DNA of 64,000 nucleotides from assembly GCF_000835495.1 (NCBI RefSeq), contig NW_015622546.1:622883-686882 (forward strand), in the 5' to 3' direction. Position numbers and translations under genes: made by a program. This stretch comes from Cladophialophora immunda (lineage: Eukaryota > Ascomycota > Eurotiomycetes > Chaetothyriales > Herpotrichiellaceae). Under the pieces are notes generated by a model that saw only the letters and a program-made list of their open reading frames with translations, was not told the DNA's origin and ran no database searches. Shown one piece after another: positions 34,938 through 46,104 of the stretch. Each line of letters starts with the position of its first letter. Position 1 is the stretch's first letter.

Positions 34938-36508
34938 ATGGCAAGTGACACCAACGGGCAAAAAGCCAAGGGCAAGCTTGATGGCACCAAGTTCATCATC
35001 ATTGGTGCTGGCTTCGGCGGTCTCGCCTCAGCAATTGAATTGAAGAAGCGCGGTGCAGAAGTGAAGGTGTTTGAGTCGTACCCAGACATGAAGAAGCAAG
35101 GTCAGCCCCGTTGAGTTTGCAAATGCACTGACGGGGACTCAGCTTATATCGCGTGGTGTAGGAGATGTTATCATGATTGGTTCCAATGCCACCTGTATCA
35201 TGCAGCACTGGGGTTCGGTGCTTGACGAGCTTGTGTCCATTGCATCCCAGCCTCCGGTCATGAGCATCCAGGACAAATCTGGAAAAGTGCTTCTTAACCA
35301 AAATTTGCCTGCCGAGTTTGGAGGCCATCCCAACATCTACACGAAACGGGGCCGAGCGCAAATGTTGATGTACGAATATGCTGTCTCTCTAGGCGTCGAC
35401 ATCTCCTTTGGAACACCTGTCACGGAGGTATTCGAGGATGACAACTCGGCCGGTGTAGTGGCTGGCCCCAACCGATACACCGCCGGTGCTGTCATTGCTG
35501 CCGACGGAGTCCACAGCAAGACTCGCAACTTTATCACTGGCCGGGCGGAAAGACCCAAGAAAAGCGGGTTTGCTGTCTACCGTTCTTGGTTCCCACTCGG
35601 TAATCTGAAGAACGATCCAGTCACGGCGCCTATTGCAGAGTCACCGGAATCGTTGTTCAAAATCTGGATTGCAGAGGACACGCACGCGATCCTGACGACA
35701 AACGTCAAGTTACAAGCGGCGACGTGCTTTGTCACTCACAAGGTGAGATATGCCGCCCCAGCTCGGTGCTGGGTTGTCTTAGCTAAGTCTTTACGTATCA
35801 GGACAAATCAGATATCAAGGAAGACTGGAATCTACCCGGCGATAAGAGAGATATGGAAAAGTGTGTCCAGGGATGGGACCCGCTGTTGATCAAGATCATC
35901 CAGCAAATCCAGCCGGAGTGCCTGATCGACTACAAGCTGCTCTGGCGAGATCCCGTCCGACAATGGGTCTCAGCCAAGGGCCGCATCTGTCTGGTCGGGG
36001 ACGCAGCTCATCCTCACTTGGCCACTTCAGGCACGGGAGGAGCCCAAGCCATAGAAGGCGGAGCCACGCTGGGAGTACTCCTTGAAAAGTTGGATGTTAA
36101 AGACATACCTCTCGCTTTCAAAGCGTACGAGAAGCTCCGGTAAGATGCTTTCCGCTTTCATGGTACAAGTGAAGACTTAACTTTTCGGAAAACACTAGAT
36201 ACGAACGAACAAGTCTGACACAGAGAATGGGCTGGGAAACACGACATGCATGGCATCAAACAGACTGGGAGCTGGTAGCCAAGAATCCCAATGCTCTCTC
36301 CCTACCACAACCAGCGTGGCTGAACGGGGTCGATGCGGCCAAATATGCCGACGAGAGATTCAATGAGGTGATAGCACATCTTCAATTCGGTGCGCCGTTT
36401 ATCTCGACGAATATCCCCGAAGGCCATATCCATGAGGATTGGACGATTGAGAAGATGTTGGCTTACGAAGGAAAGAAGGTTGACGAAAACTTTTACCAGA
36501 CACGATAA
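34938..36508 (+). CDS. FAD monooxygenase, salicylate-hydroxylase type (FMO-2)
   Basis: Exons 34938-35100, 35162-35742, 35802-36139 and 36199-36508 encode 463 residues. The start at 34938 (MASDTNGQKAKGK) is preferred to 34926. Motifs are FIIIGAGFGGLASAIEL for the ADP moiety, AADGVHSKTR (the DG motif), and LVGDAAHPHLATSGTGG (GD motif). The size and arrangement fit group A flavoprotein hydroxylases such as salicylate or 6-hydroxynicotinate hydroxylase and the FAD oxygenases of fungal secondary metabolism. It would use NAD(P)H and oxygen on an aromatic or enolic substrate. Same strand as acetoacetyl-CoA synthetase and SDR-3. Confidence 0.87.
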
Positions 36509-37014
36509 TATATCGTGGAACAGGGAGAGACTAGATTGAACTGTGGATTAGACCATGGCATGACACAGTCCTCAAGACAGACTTGACTACTCCATATGCG
36601 TCACTTTTCTTAATTGACTAAGTTCATCTGTACACCCAGCCCTTCCCACACCCTTTGCTGGAAGCAGCTCGTTCTCCAAGGCGCCATGTATCCCCAGGCT
36701 TTATCTTTGTGTCGTGACAACGAAGAAATGCCCCACTTACGATCTTCGGAACCCTTTGATCTAGAAATCCCGCGACACATTATATTTTGGTAGCCAATCG
36801 GATGACGGCTGAATGTTGTAGTGGGCAATGCTCTGACAGAATAAGATGGTAATCAAGCCCTCCGCCAGTATGATCCAATTGCACTTGTGTAAGATGCGCG
36901 TACTATACAGCTACTAAGCAGGCGTGGAGATACTGCGACAAGGTCTACCAGACAGGCTGACTACTTCTATGGTGGCCCACAAGCCACTATTACAAACACT
37001 AACATTCATCGAGG
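36509..37014. other. Intergenic region before SDR-3
   Basis: Gene-free; contains the promoter of SDR-3. No distinctive element seen. Confidence 0.45.
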
Positions 37015-37851
37015 ATGGAAGGGAAAGTCATTGCACTTACGGGAGGCGCCAGTGGGATTGGGCTGGCCGCCGCAAAGATACTGGTCAGTCGCGGCGCAAA
37101 ACTCTCTCTGGCTGATTGGAACGAAGCTGCCCTCAAAGACATTGCACAGGAGTTCAAAACTTCGGAGGTCCTGCTCACGAAGATGGACGTCCGCTCGTCG
37201 GAAGATGTCAATAGGTGGATCACAAAGACCGTCCAACACTTTGGTCAGCTTGATGGAGCAGCCAATTGCGCCGGCGTGTTTGGGAAATATCCCAAAAATG
37301 AGCTTCTCGGAGATATGGCGGATGAGCAGTGGGACATGGCGATTGCCATCAACCTAACGGGTAAGATCAGCGACGATTCTCGTACCGATTTTCATTTCGC
37401 TCGCCCACAGAGGACCCACTGACTCAATGATTGTTCTCTTCGTTCAGGGATGATGTACTGCGTTCGGGCAGAGCTGCGACATTTTACCAAAACGGGGACA
37501 AAAGCCAGTATCGTGAATGTGGCTTCCGTCGCAGGGCTGCTGGCACTGCCAGGCTCCTCGGCATATACTGCGTCCAAACATGGTGTGATTGGTCTGACCC
37601 GTGCCGTGGCCAAAGAGTACGGATCCCAAGGAATTCGAGTCAACGCGGTGGCCCCGGGCACCATTTACACGCCCCTGATGCGACAGTCTCAAGAGGTCAA
37701 CAACGCAGGCGCGGAATATCCCCCATTCGCGGCCATGGGGCGGCACGGCAAGCCCGAAGAGGTTGCAAATATGATCGTCTGGCTGCTGAGCCCAGAGAGC
37801 TCGTACGCATCTGGGGCGGTCTTCACTATTGATGGTGCTTGGAATTGCTAA
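37015..37851 (+). CDS. Short-chain dehydrogenase/reductase (SDR-3)
   Basis: Exons 37015-37360 and 37448-37851 encode 249 residues. It is a textbook classical SDR: TGGASGIG cofactor loop, NCAGVFG, active-site serine in VASVAG, YTASK, and the PGTIYTPL loop after the active site. The C-terminus (SGAVFTIDGAWN) matches the FabG/cyclohexanol-dehydrogenase-like group. It differs from SDR-1 and SDR-2, which are longer with different tails. It likely oxidises a ring alcohol to the ketone needed by the Baeyer-Villiger monooxygenase, but that link is inference. Confidence 0.88.
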
Positions 37852-38071
37852 AGTTTTTCCTGACAAATAAAGGGAAAGGAACGATTGTTTTTATGTAGCC
37901 GAAGGATTAAGTTGATTACCTTGTGATATTTTGGTTTGAAAAACCATCAATCAATCAACCAAAATCCACTACTTATGCCACCAGGCTTCTGGCTCTCTAT
38001 GGGCGTCACGGAGACTTCTATCTTCCTCATACTGGCAAGTGTACACAAGCACAAATTCACCTCGCCTGTCC

Positions 38072-38911
38072 TCAATAAGGTGTACCGCGTTGATCCACTC
38101 TTCGAAATACCTCTCCATCGGCAGGAAGATCTTCTCTGCAAGCAGCCAGGTAAGTGTAGATACTCATCACAATGACCTGTAAGCCGCCACCAACACCTGC
38201 AGTCCAGAAGGTCAATCCGCCATTCCAAGCCACTGCTCCATGCTTGACGCAATGAGTCCCCAGAGCTGGCCAGAAGGTCAAAGTCATCCCGGAGCTGAAG
38301 TATGCCAGCCAGTGAGGAAACAAAGGCTTTTCCCGCTTGTCTAAGAGTACACCGTACGAGAACGAGAGATCCTGCGCCAACAGCGAGGGAAAGGGCATGG
38401 CAAAGAAGATCCACGCCTGGTCGTGCAGCGCTTGTGTGATGTCCGGTGGCCGGTCGGGTCTGTACATGACGCCCGCAAAGAAATAGGCGGGAAGCGTCAG
38501 GAACAGACCACCCAGGCATCCGCCGATCAGTTGGGTGTAGATGATAGTCTTGGGCATGCCAGGGATGCGGGACAGCTGGCCGCCGATAGCGGCGGTGTAG
38601 AGTGGAAAAAAGAACCCCACGAATGTCATCAGTCCAATACCGCCTTTCAAGCTGGTTTCGTGGTGGATGTAATGAGCGACGACCTTGTCGGTCGGCGTTC
38701 TGGGCGATATTGGTGGAAGAAAGCCCGTCATAGGCAGCATGATGAAGAAGAACAGGATGGACAACAGACCGCCCACGGCCGCGAACTTGGCGAATCCATT
38801 TCTGTGGGAGGGCTTCACAGCTGCAAGTGTCTCTGGAACTGCTCGAGGTGATGTCTCAGGTTTCTCGGTGCTTGCCGAGAGCGAACTTTTGTCGGAATTC
38901 ATAGTGTCCAT
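38072..38911 (-). CDS. Polytopic membrane protein of unknown function
   Basis: A single-exon gene of 279 residues with an N-terminal cytosolic tail rich in Ser, Glu and Pro followed by about six or seven hydrophobic segments (FAAVGGLLSILFFFIMLPMT, then LMTFVGFFFPLYTAAIGG and others). I do not recognise the family with confidence; hydrophobic profile and lack of introns resemble hypothetical membrane proteins found near steroid or terpene catabolic genes in actinobacteria. CCGGGG-type elements lie 46 bp (38957) and 155 bp (39066) upstream. It may be a membrane-bound enzyme or a small carrier. Confidence 0.75.
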   Translation of the reverse strand: MDTMNSDKSSLSASTEKPETSPRAVPETLAAVKPSHRNGFAKFAAVGGLLSILFFFIMLPMTGFLPPISPRTPTDKVVAHYIHHETSLKGGIGLMTFVGFFFPLYTAAIGGQLSRIPGMPKTIIYTQLIGGCLGGLFLTLPAYFFAGVMYRPDRPPDITQALHDQAWIFFAMPFPSLLAQDLSFSYGVLLDKREKPLFPHWLAYFSSGMTLTFWPALGTHCVKHGAVAWNGGLTFWTAGVGGGLQVIVMSIYTYLAACREDLPADGEVFRRVDQRGTPY

Positions 38912-39415
38912 ATGTTACGCGTAAAATGAAAGGGAAGAGGTTGTGGGAAGAGAAAACCGGGGGGACGGTAGCATCCTGGTGCTTATATCGATCACAGTAA
39001 AGATCTTCGAATTTGGTTCAATATGGTTCGGAGGACGTGTGCGAGATGAGGGAGCAAAGTGAGCTCCGGGGAGGCGGGAATAAACCCTGCTGTTTATCCG
39101 GCCATTCGAACGGGCCTCAGTATAGATTCCGGCGAGTTCTTGGTCTCGATACTGATGAGTTCATGAGATCCCGTGCTTTTATATCATTACAACTATACAA
39201 TTCAATCCACTGGGGTATAACACCGCCCAATAGGAACCATTAGTCCCAGGTTCCCCCAGTATCCCATTACTTCATGACATCTATTGATTTCAGCTTAGGA
39301 TTTAGCAGCAATCACGATCAGAGGCCTCATTCATTCCAAGATGCATCTGGTTTCTTCCAGCCAAGGACCTCGGTATCGTGGTCTCCACGTAGCATCCGTA
39401 TGCCTTACGTGCGAA
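38912..39415. promoter_or_regulatory. Promoter region of the membrane protein gene
   Basis: Gene-free, with CCGGGG-type sites at 38957-38964 and 39066-39071 close to the start at 38911. Confidence 0.45.
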
Positions 39416-40498
39416 TCAACATGGATAGAGAGATTCCATCCCACTCCCAGGAATCATATACGACGGGAGATAACCCTTTGACGTTCCAATTAGGCCTAGC
39501 CAGTTCAGCGGAAGATGGTAGACTGCCACCGTGGCAAAGGCACAGAACCCAATCACGGCGAACGTGCGCACGGCATCCTGCAACGCGTGGGGCCATCTCT
39601 CATACCCTTTCTCCACCGGCGACAATCCATACGGATCCTTGAGAGCTAGAAGTCGCATCTGCGTATAGAGGGACCCCAGACTCGCGACGAGAATGGACTC
39701 GTAGATAGGGAATTGCTCGGTTTGCCCCGCCCAAAGGGTGAGCGGCGCATAAGTTTTGGGATAGCCATAGCCGTGCGTAGTCCTGATGATGACATTCTCA
39801 ACCACGAAGTCGAAAACGAACTCGCCCAGCCAGATGATCACCACCAGTGTCATGTTGGAGATGGATGGCCACCGACGTCGGATGGGTCTAATTGCTGCGC
39901 ATGCCACCAGGGCGACACCAGCACAGAAGTAGACATACATGGGAGGCCCCCAAAGGAGGCTCTCAGCATATTGCTGGGGGCCACCCTCGCGGTGGAAGGG
40001 GAGGAACCGTGTCCAGACACCCAAGTTGACGTTGTGCGCATTCCAGGAAAAGATGTATTGCTGGCAATTGAGAAAGCCGTCCGAGACCCACGCAACCATC
40101 CCGCCAATGACGAACTTGCCATCGAGAGTCAGGCGACGTCCCCGAGATCCGTCTGACTTGAGATGAGCGACTCGGAGTGGACTGAAGACGCAGAACCAGA
40201 AGAATCCGATGAGCACGGCGAGGCTCAATGCTTCAATCAGACGGAGACAGACGAGTCTCCATGTCGCGAGCTTATCATCGCCTGCGACCAAAGGTGCAGG
40301 TCGGAAGTCGTCGGAGATGAACCAGCGGATGAATGCTTGGGCGCCCATGATTGTCCATGCCAGGCCGAAGACAGCGAAGCCCGTGGCATAGCCGCCAGAG
40401 TCGGATAGAGTTTCACCTTCACGATTCTTGGATGTTGTGAGGAGCGAATTCTCCTCCCCGTTGCCATGGTTTTGTTCAAAGTCGCCGTTCAAAGGCAT
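39416..40498 (-). CDS. AveC-like (spirocyclase family) membrane protein
   Basis: A single-exon gene of 360 residues with a hydrophilic N-tail and about seven membrane segments. It shows the pattern of the AveC family: a tryptophan-rich second half of helix 1 (TIMGAQAFIRWFISDDF), SWNAHNVNLGVWTRFLPF, WGPPMYVYF, then FVFDFVVENVIIRTTHGYGY followed by a PLTLWAGQTEQFP loop and an acidic YESILVA helix. AveC in avermectin biosynthesis is a membrane spirocyclase/dehydratase; homologs are frequent in mycobacteria and appear in fungi. The reaction here is unknown. It sits between another membrane protein and a DapB-like gene, all intron-free and on the minus strand. Three CGG triplets 7 bp apart lie at about 40673-40694, 175 bp upstream. 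Confidence 0.78.
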   Translation of the reverse strand: MPLNGDFEQNHGNGEENSLLTTSKNREGETLSDSGGYATGFAVFGLAWTIMGAQAFIRWFISDDFRPAPLVAGDDKLATWRLVCLRLIEALSLAVLIGFFWFCVFSPLRVAHLKSDGSRGRRLTLDGKFVIGGMVAWVSDGFLNCQQYIFSWNAHNVNLGVWTRFLPFHREGGPQQYAESLLWGPPMYVYFCAGVALVACAAIRPIRRRWPSISNMTLVVIIWLGEFVFDFVVENVIIRTTHGYGYPKTYAPLTLWAGQTEQFPIYESILVASLGSLYTQMRLLALKDPYGLSPVEKGYERWPHALQDAVRTFAVIGFCAFATVAVYHLPLNWLGLIGTSKGYLPSYMIPGSGMESLYPC

Positions 40499-41154
40499 AG
40501 TGTGAAATGGTTATTGGGGATTTGCTTCTGAAAGATATGGAGAACTCCTCGTTTTGTGGTACACACATATATTGTTTATTCGCATTGATGATGCGCACTA
40601 TATCACGGACAAGTTCACACAAGGGTTATATGACACAATGATACATACCAACTTACTTCAATACCGTCCCGTCCCGGGTCCCGGGATCCGGGGGACGAAT
40701 GGGAATCCAGTGGCGCTCAATTCCAAGCAGGCCGGATCCCTCTCGCCCGTCAAATCACGCTCTTTCTAGGGCTGCATCCTAGGGAATCCACTTCGACTCC
40801 TCCGATTGACCCCGAGGTTGTCGAAGTTGGAGAAAGGGGGACCCCAGGCTCATGGAGTCCTGCTCCTAGAGCTATGCTAAATGGTTCGGAAATTCGTCAA
40901 GGCACGGGCGTATCCTGCAAGGGAAAGCGTACAGACTATACAAGTTGTGTCAAAGGTAGCAACCGTATATTTACTAGCAACAGGCAAAGACATGTCTAAT
41001 GAACTTGAAGATGCATGATGTAGTGGAGGATCCAAGTAGCCTGTTTTTATCTCTCCCTTTCTATGTGGCCAGACGTGAAGGTGTTGGTTATCTCCCTTCT
41101 TCGTGAATTCGGTATCTGTTCAACAGCCTTGATCGGTTTAAACAGACGCCTCCG
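40499..41154. promoter_or_regulatory. Promoter of the AveC-like gene with CGG repeats
   Basis: Gene-free region. The segment 40673-40694 contains CGG direct repeats with N4 spacing (core CCCGGGTCCCGGGATCCGG), a plausible binding site for a Zn2Cys6 factor. Confidence 0.5.
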
Positions 41155-42270
41155 TTACTCTTCGGTATAGCAAGACGCAACATTCACTCTCTGGTCTTTC
41201 TTCCAATGAACCGGTGGAACATCGGGGGCTTTGAAACCGGGTTTTGCCTCCACGATCATAGGCACAGACTGAAGCAGCGTGACACCGAAAGAATGGTAGC
41301 CAGGTGGCATAGGCTCACCCTCCACCTGTTTCTCATCGCTGGCAAAGGAAGCCTTGAGGTCCAGGACGGTGCGTGATGAAGGTCGTCCTTCGATAGTCAG
41401 GATCCATTCAGTTGCGGACTTGACGTGTGCTGGCTTCATGATCGGACTTTGGTACCAGCCGATTAAGATACTGATGAAGGGCTTGTCATTCACGTATCCG
41501 ATCGACTCGTAGGATACGATGCCTGTCTGGCCTTTCTTGATGGTCATGGCGGGCCGCACAATATCTTCTGGCGCCGGGGCACATTTACTCGTGGCTTCTA
41601 TTCTGTCGATCTTGACGCCGAGCTCATAGGCAATGTGTTGGATCATCTGAAACCAAAAGTGTTTCTGGTACCAAATGGCAGAGCCATTCTCGTCCTGTAC
41701 CTTCTCGGGGTCGCTACCCAGACCAATCACCTGGAGATTACCAGTGTTGATCTGGTCTTCACAGTCAAAATATTCCTCAATCTTGATCCTTTGGACATCG
41801 TTGGATAAGCCGGTCAGGAGTAAAGCGAGGCGCTGTGTGATGAAGTCAGGATTGAGACCGCCACCGTAGAAAGTGGCCTGGCCCTTGAGAGCTGCTGCTT
41901 TAATCGTTTCCGCAAACTCTGCCGACCGTGCCGGAAGGTAACTATAAGGATGACAAGTGACCACGTTTTTTCCGGCCTCAAGAAGCTTCTTGAAGTCCTC
42001 CAGTGTATTGATGAATGGGGCGTCAAGCGCCGTGTGGACAACTGCATCACATGGTATAGCTAAAAACTTGTCCAGGTCACGAGTGGCTTTCACCCCTAAT
42101 TCCTTGATCCCAGCAAGGGTACCAACGTCGACACCGTTTTTCTTTTCTTGGAAAACAAGGGCACCCACGATCTGAAACTCGGGAAGCCTCGCTGCCTCTC
42201 GGATCACGACACATCCAACGTCCCCAGGGCCAAAAATGGCAATCTTGTAAGGATCAGATCGATTCGGCAT
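41155..42270 (-). CDS. DapB-like NAD(P)-binding oxidoreductase (copy 2)
   Basis: A single-exon gene of 371 residues from the ATG at 42270; an in-frame ATG at 42303 is less likely because copy 1 aligns only from MPNRSDPYKIAIFGPGDVG. Same landmarks as copy 1: Rossmann GPGDVG, VVHTALDAPF, LEAGKNVVTCHPYSYLPAR, then EEYFDCEDQ and a matching tail ending WKKDQRVNVASCY. The strong conservation of both halves in two copies 39 kb apart suggests both are functional and perhaps specialised for different intermediates. Likely an NAD(P)H-dependent reductase or dehydrogenase of a carbonyl or imine; substrate unknown. CCGGCGTCCGG lies about 170 bp upstream. Confidence 0.86.
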   Translation of the reverse strand: MPNRSDPYKIAIFGPGDVGCVVIREAARLPEFQIVGALVFQEKKNGVDVGTLAGIKELGVKATRDLDKFLAIPCDAVVHTALDAPFINTLEDFKKLLEAGKNVVTCHPYSYLPARSAEFAETIKAAALKGQATFYGGGLNPDFITQRLALLLTGLSNDVQRIKIEEYFDCEDQINTGNLQVIGLGSDPEKVQDENGSAIWYQKHFWFQMIQHIAYELGVKIDRIEATSKCAPAPEDIVRPAMTIKKGQTGIVSYESIGYVNDKPFISILIGWYQSPIMKPAHVKSATEWILTIEGRPSSRTVLDLKASFASDEKQVEGEPMPPGYHSFGVTLLQSVPMIVEAKPGFKAPDVPPVHWKKDQRVNVASCYTEE

Positions 42271-43867
42271 GGTGATGGTGTGAGGTGAATATACCGTGAA
42301 CACGTGTCGAAATTACTATGGCGTGAGCCCATGATATCAAGACTTTATGGGCACTATTAAATTCTCCCTTTCCTCTCCGGCCTGTATCGGGTATCAAGAT
42401 TTCCGTGTTGCTGGCCAAGTCTCAAAATCAATTTGTTTCCGGCGTCCGGACACCCGATTCCCCTCTTCGAACCCTTGCAAGATGACCCGGTCTGGTAGTC
42501 TTTCCAGGGTTTTCTCAATCTCCTGTTGTTTTGCACCCCCTTTGAAAGCCTTGGCCTAGGGGTATAGCAATCTGAACATGTTTTGGAGATATGAACCGAG
42601 CACTAGTCAACATTGCGGCCTGCCATCGTTGATTCCGACACTCCTGTCCTGCTTCCGTATAAAAAATGCTTACAAGATACATAATTGCATATTGTAGATA
42701 GACCCTGGAATGACGTTCCACTCCTGGCGTGACGCTTCTTTTACCTAGCGATCCGTGGGAGGGAAAAGTCGGGGGTCTATTTCTGACGTTCGAAGCTCTA
42801 AGTCTGAGCTGGTCCGAGGACTACTCAGCGTAGAGTTGGATACTCAAGTCAATGGTTGAAGACTCTGACACGTATGTTGCAGCTGGATGCAGAGAGCAGA
42901 GTGGCAGAAGGAAAAGGCCAGACAGTCTATATCCTAGGTAGTCCTTGGCAGGGTTTGGCTGTGTGACCGTGTTAATAGCTGCTCTGCTCCGTAGAGTCAT
43001 ATCCATTTAGATTACGCCCAGTCCCTGGTTTTGTGCGAGCCAACACCACTAAGTAGAATTCGAGAAGGGAAAAGTCTGAATTCTGAAGTCCAGGACGTGC
43101 TACTCGAATGGCGCACTGGACCGACTGACTCCTCATGATAACTACATAGGACTTCCTTTCAAGCCGAAGTCATCAGCCGGATTGAGCACAGGACGGCGTC
43201 ACCCTAGCCCCGAAGGAGGGTGAGCTGGTCGCGAATTAACCACATTTCCCACACCTTGCCACACTTTGGCAACCTGGGAGGGGCAATGGACCACCGAAGT
43301 CATTGTGGGCAATTCACGATTACAATCAAGACAAAGAGAATTTCCATGACGAGCACAATACGATTTTGTCTGCGTAGTTGTAGCTTGTTTACATGCCCGG
43401 TATCCTTCCAACCCGGTTTCGCTTATGCCGAATGAGGATGACGGCACCGTCTCCATCAAGTGGCCGTCGCTACCGGCAGCAGCCACGGGTCGCATAATTG
43501 ACTCTACAGTGCATGTGCCTTGTTACAATGTATGTATCATGTGGGAGTCGTGGAAAGACAAACATGAAGGTGCTTAAGTGGCCAAACCTGTTTTAGCGGT
43601 TTCGTGAACGGCACAGAAAAGGGTCATTTGGCGATTCAGCGGTCTCCGTGTCCGGCTTGCGGAGAACTAGAGAACCCCGGTGGCCCGGCCCGTTACACCT
43701 TACCCTGCTGGTTCGGCGACCTGATCCCCCATCACAGCTTGAGATCAGTTTGTATAGTTTAAAGGCTGGAGCGAGAAGTCCCTAAATGGGATCTCTCTAT
43801 AAGCAGGCCGACTTGCCTGTAATTGTCGAACAATTGCTATTATAGATTGTTAAACTTGCTCGCTAGC
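42271..43867. promoter_or_regulatory. 1.6-kb divergent intergenic region before P450-4
   Basis: Between DapB-like copy 2 and P450-4. It carries CCCCGGTGGCCCGG at about 43675-43688, 180-190 bp upstream of the P450-4 start, and CCGGCGTCCGG near 42439. The small open frames have no protein-like character. Confidence 0.5.
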
Positions 43868-46104
43868 ATGGCTTTTTTCACTGGAAAGCCCTTTCACGAT
43901 GTCTTGGTCGTCGTCGGCCTCATCATACTATATAAAATTCTACGCATAGGAATGAGACCTAAAAACTATCCGCCAGGTACGTTCAGTCCACTTCTGTTGC
44001 CTCTAACAAATTCTTACTGTTGTCTAACCTTTCAGGTCCTCCCACTCTACCGATCTTGGGCAACTTGTTGCAGCTGCCGACCAAGAACTTCCATCTTGGT
44101 TTTCAAGAGATTGCAAAAAAATGTACAGCCCAGATCGATACAAGCAGATAAGTACTAAACTGAAAGTGTCTAGATGGTCCAATCGTCTCCTTGAAACTGG
44201 GTGCCACCGATCTGATCATGCTTAATCATCCTTCCGTGGTTCGCGAATTACTTGAGAAGAGAAGCAACATTTATTCTGCCAGACCAGACATATACATTCG
44301 TGAATACCTGGACAACTACAATATCCTCCTTCGAGAGTAAGTCAACGCTGTCAGTGCTCCGCAGCATAGTGATTGAGGTCCGAACACAGTAACGACGACA
44401 TGTGGCGCAGGCAGCGGAAACTATACCACGCTCGTCTGAACGTGAGAACCACCGACACGTATTTGCCGTATCAGGTAAACACATGCCCCCCAGAATGGCA
44501 ACCACGAGATACTAAAGACTAGGACTGACACGAGGATCCAGCACTTCGAGTCGATCCAGTTCCTCCATGATCTTCTCTACCAGCCCGCAGAGTTCCTCGA
44601 ACATACGCGACGGTTTACCGCAAGCGTGTCTACAACATTGATATATGGATGGAGAACTCCAAAAATCCATGATGGCTGGGTGAAGAGTCTCTTGGAGGTA
44701 GGAAACGTAGCTCGCTATTCGAGCCAACTCTGACACAAAGAATGTAGTGGTTTGATACCACTTCAGATGCTATCAATTTCCAACTCGTGGATTTCTACCC
44801 CTTTCTCAAGCCATGGTACCGTATCATGCCCCATTGGCTGAGCTCCTACAAGCGCCTGTTGCGTCATATTCGAAAATTAGAGAATGCCATCTTCATTCCT
44901 CTCCTGGAACAAGCAAAGAAGAGGATCCAGGAGGGCAAACACTATCCTTGTGAGTTCTCTGCACAAGAGCACTCTCAGCTTTAACAGCAAGTTCTGTGCC
45001 TAGGCTTTACAGCGGACATGCTCCTAGATCGGGATTCCGACAAACTTGAGGATGTACAAATCGCACATAACGCGGGCAATGGGTTCGGTGCAGCAATGTG
45101 AGTGCATTTAGAAACCCACAAGTCCCGAGTAGCGGAATGCATCCTGACTGTGTGAAGGGACACAACTAGTAACACATTGATGGGCTTCATAAAGGTCAGT
45201 TCCGCGCCGAACTGCAGCTTCGTCTGAGGCCATCGAGCTGATTTCGACTTGGTAGGCCATGGTTCTGCATCCCGAGGTGCAGACCAAAGCTCAAAATGAG
45301 CTAGATTCTGTAATAGGCGCCGACAGAATGCCGAATTGGAATGATCGAGACCGTCTCCCATATATACGCGCGATCGTGGAGGAGACAGTGCGATGTAGAC
45401 CACCATCGGGTTGGAGGCCAGTATGTCTAAGCTCTAACAGACCGCAGGGGCCCCTAGTCCTTTGACGGCTGCCGCACCGCATTCCTTGCTGAAGGACGAT
45501 GTTTATAACGGAATGGTCATTCCCAAGCGCGCACTAGTTCTGATCAATGCACGTATCCCTCAGCTGGTCAATTGATTCATGCGCTAATCAAGTCATTCAG
45601 GTCTGGACCTTGAACCATGAGACGTTTGAAGAGTCGCGGCAATTCAAACCCGAGCGCTTCACCGACCTAAGCACCGCCATAGAAAGCACGGCAATCAGTC
45701 CCGACTCTTCCAAACGGCCTCATTTCACTTTCGGTGGGGGACGGCGTGTCTGCCCTGGATTCCACGTTGCGGAACGAGCCCTCTTCATCGCTATCTCACG
45801 GATGCTATGGTCATTTGACATCCGACAGAAATTCGATAGTAACGGCATTCCAAGCCCGATCGAACGCGACGCGGTGAGCCCAGGGTTTATTGTCCGCCCT
45901 GCTGATTTTGAGTGAGTTTCTTGTTCTGGTCTGAAATTGAAGATTATAGCCATTGACTCCGTCTTCAGATGCGACATCAAGCCACGTGACGACCATCGAA
46001 AGGAAATGATTATCAATGCTTGGAAAGAATGTGAAGAGGAGCTTGACGAGGATGGGAACTACACTGAAGAGTTTTTCAGGCGGACATTTAAGAGGAAGTT
46101 TTAG
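43868..46104 (+). CDS. Cytochrome P450 (P450-4)
   Basis: Twelve exons (43868-43976, 44036-44122, 44174-44336, 44390-44474, 44542-44697, 44748-44949, 45004-45097, 45158-45194, 45256-45394, 45448-45548, 45601-45911, 45969-46104) encode 539 residues. Anchor VLVVVGLIILY, hinge GMRPKNYPPGPPTLP, I-helix NGFGAAMDTTS, ExxR EETVRW, haem loop FTFGGGRRVCPG. Exon lengths match P450-3 almost one for one; its exons 8 and 9 (37 and 139 nt) equal the 176-nt exon 8 of P450-3, so one extra intron is present. The donor after exon 10 is GC (CAAT|GCACGT), where P450-3 has GTGCGT. A microsomal monooxygenase; substrate unknown. Confidence 0.88.
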
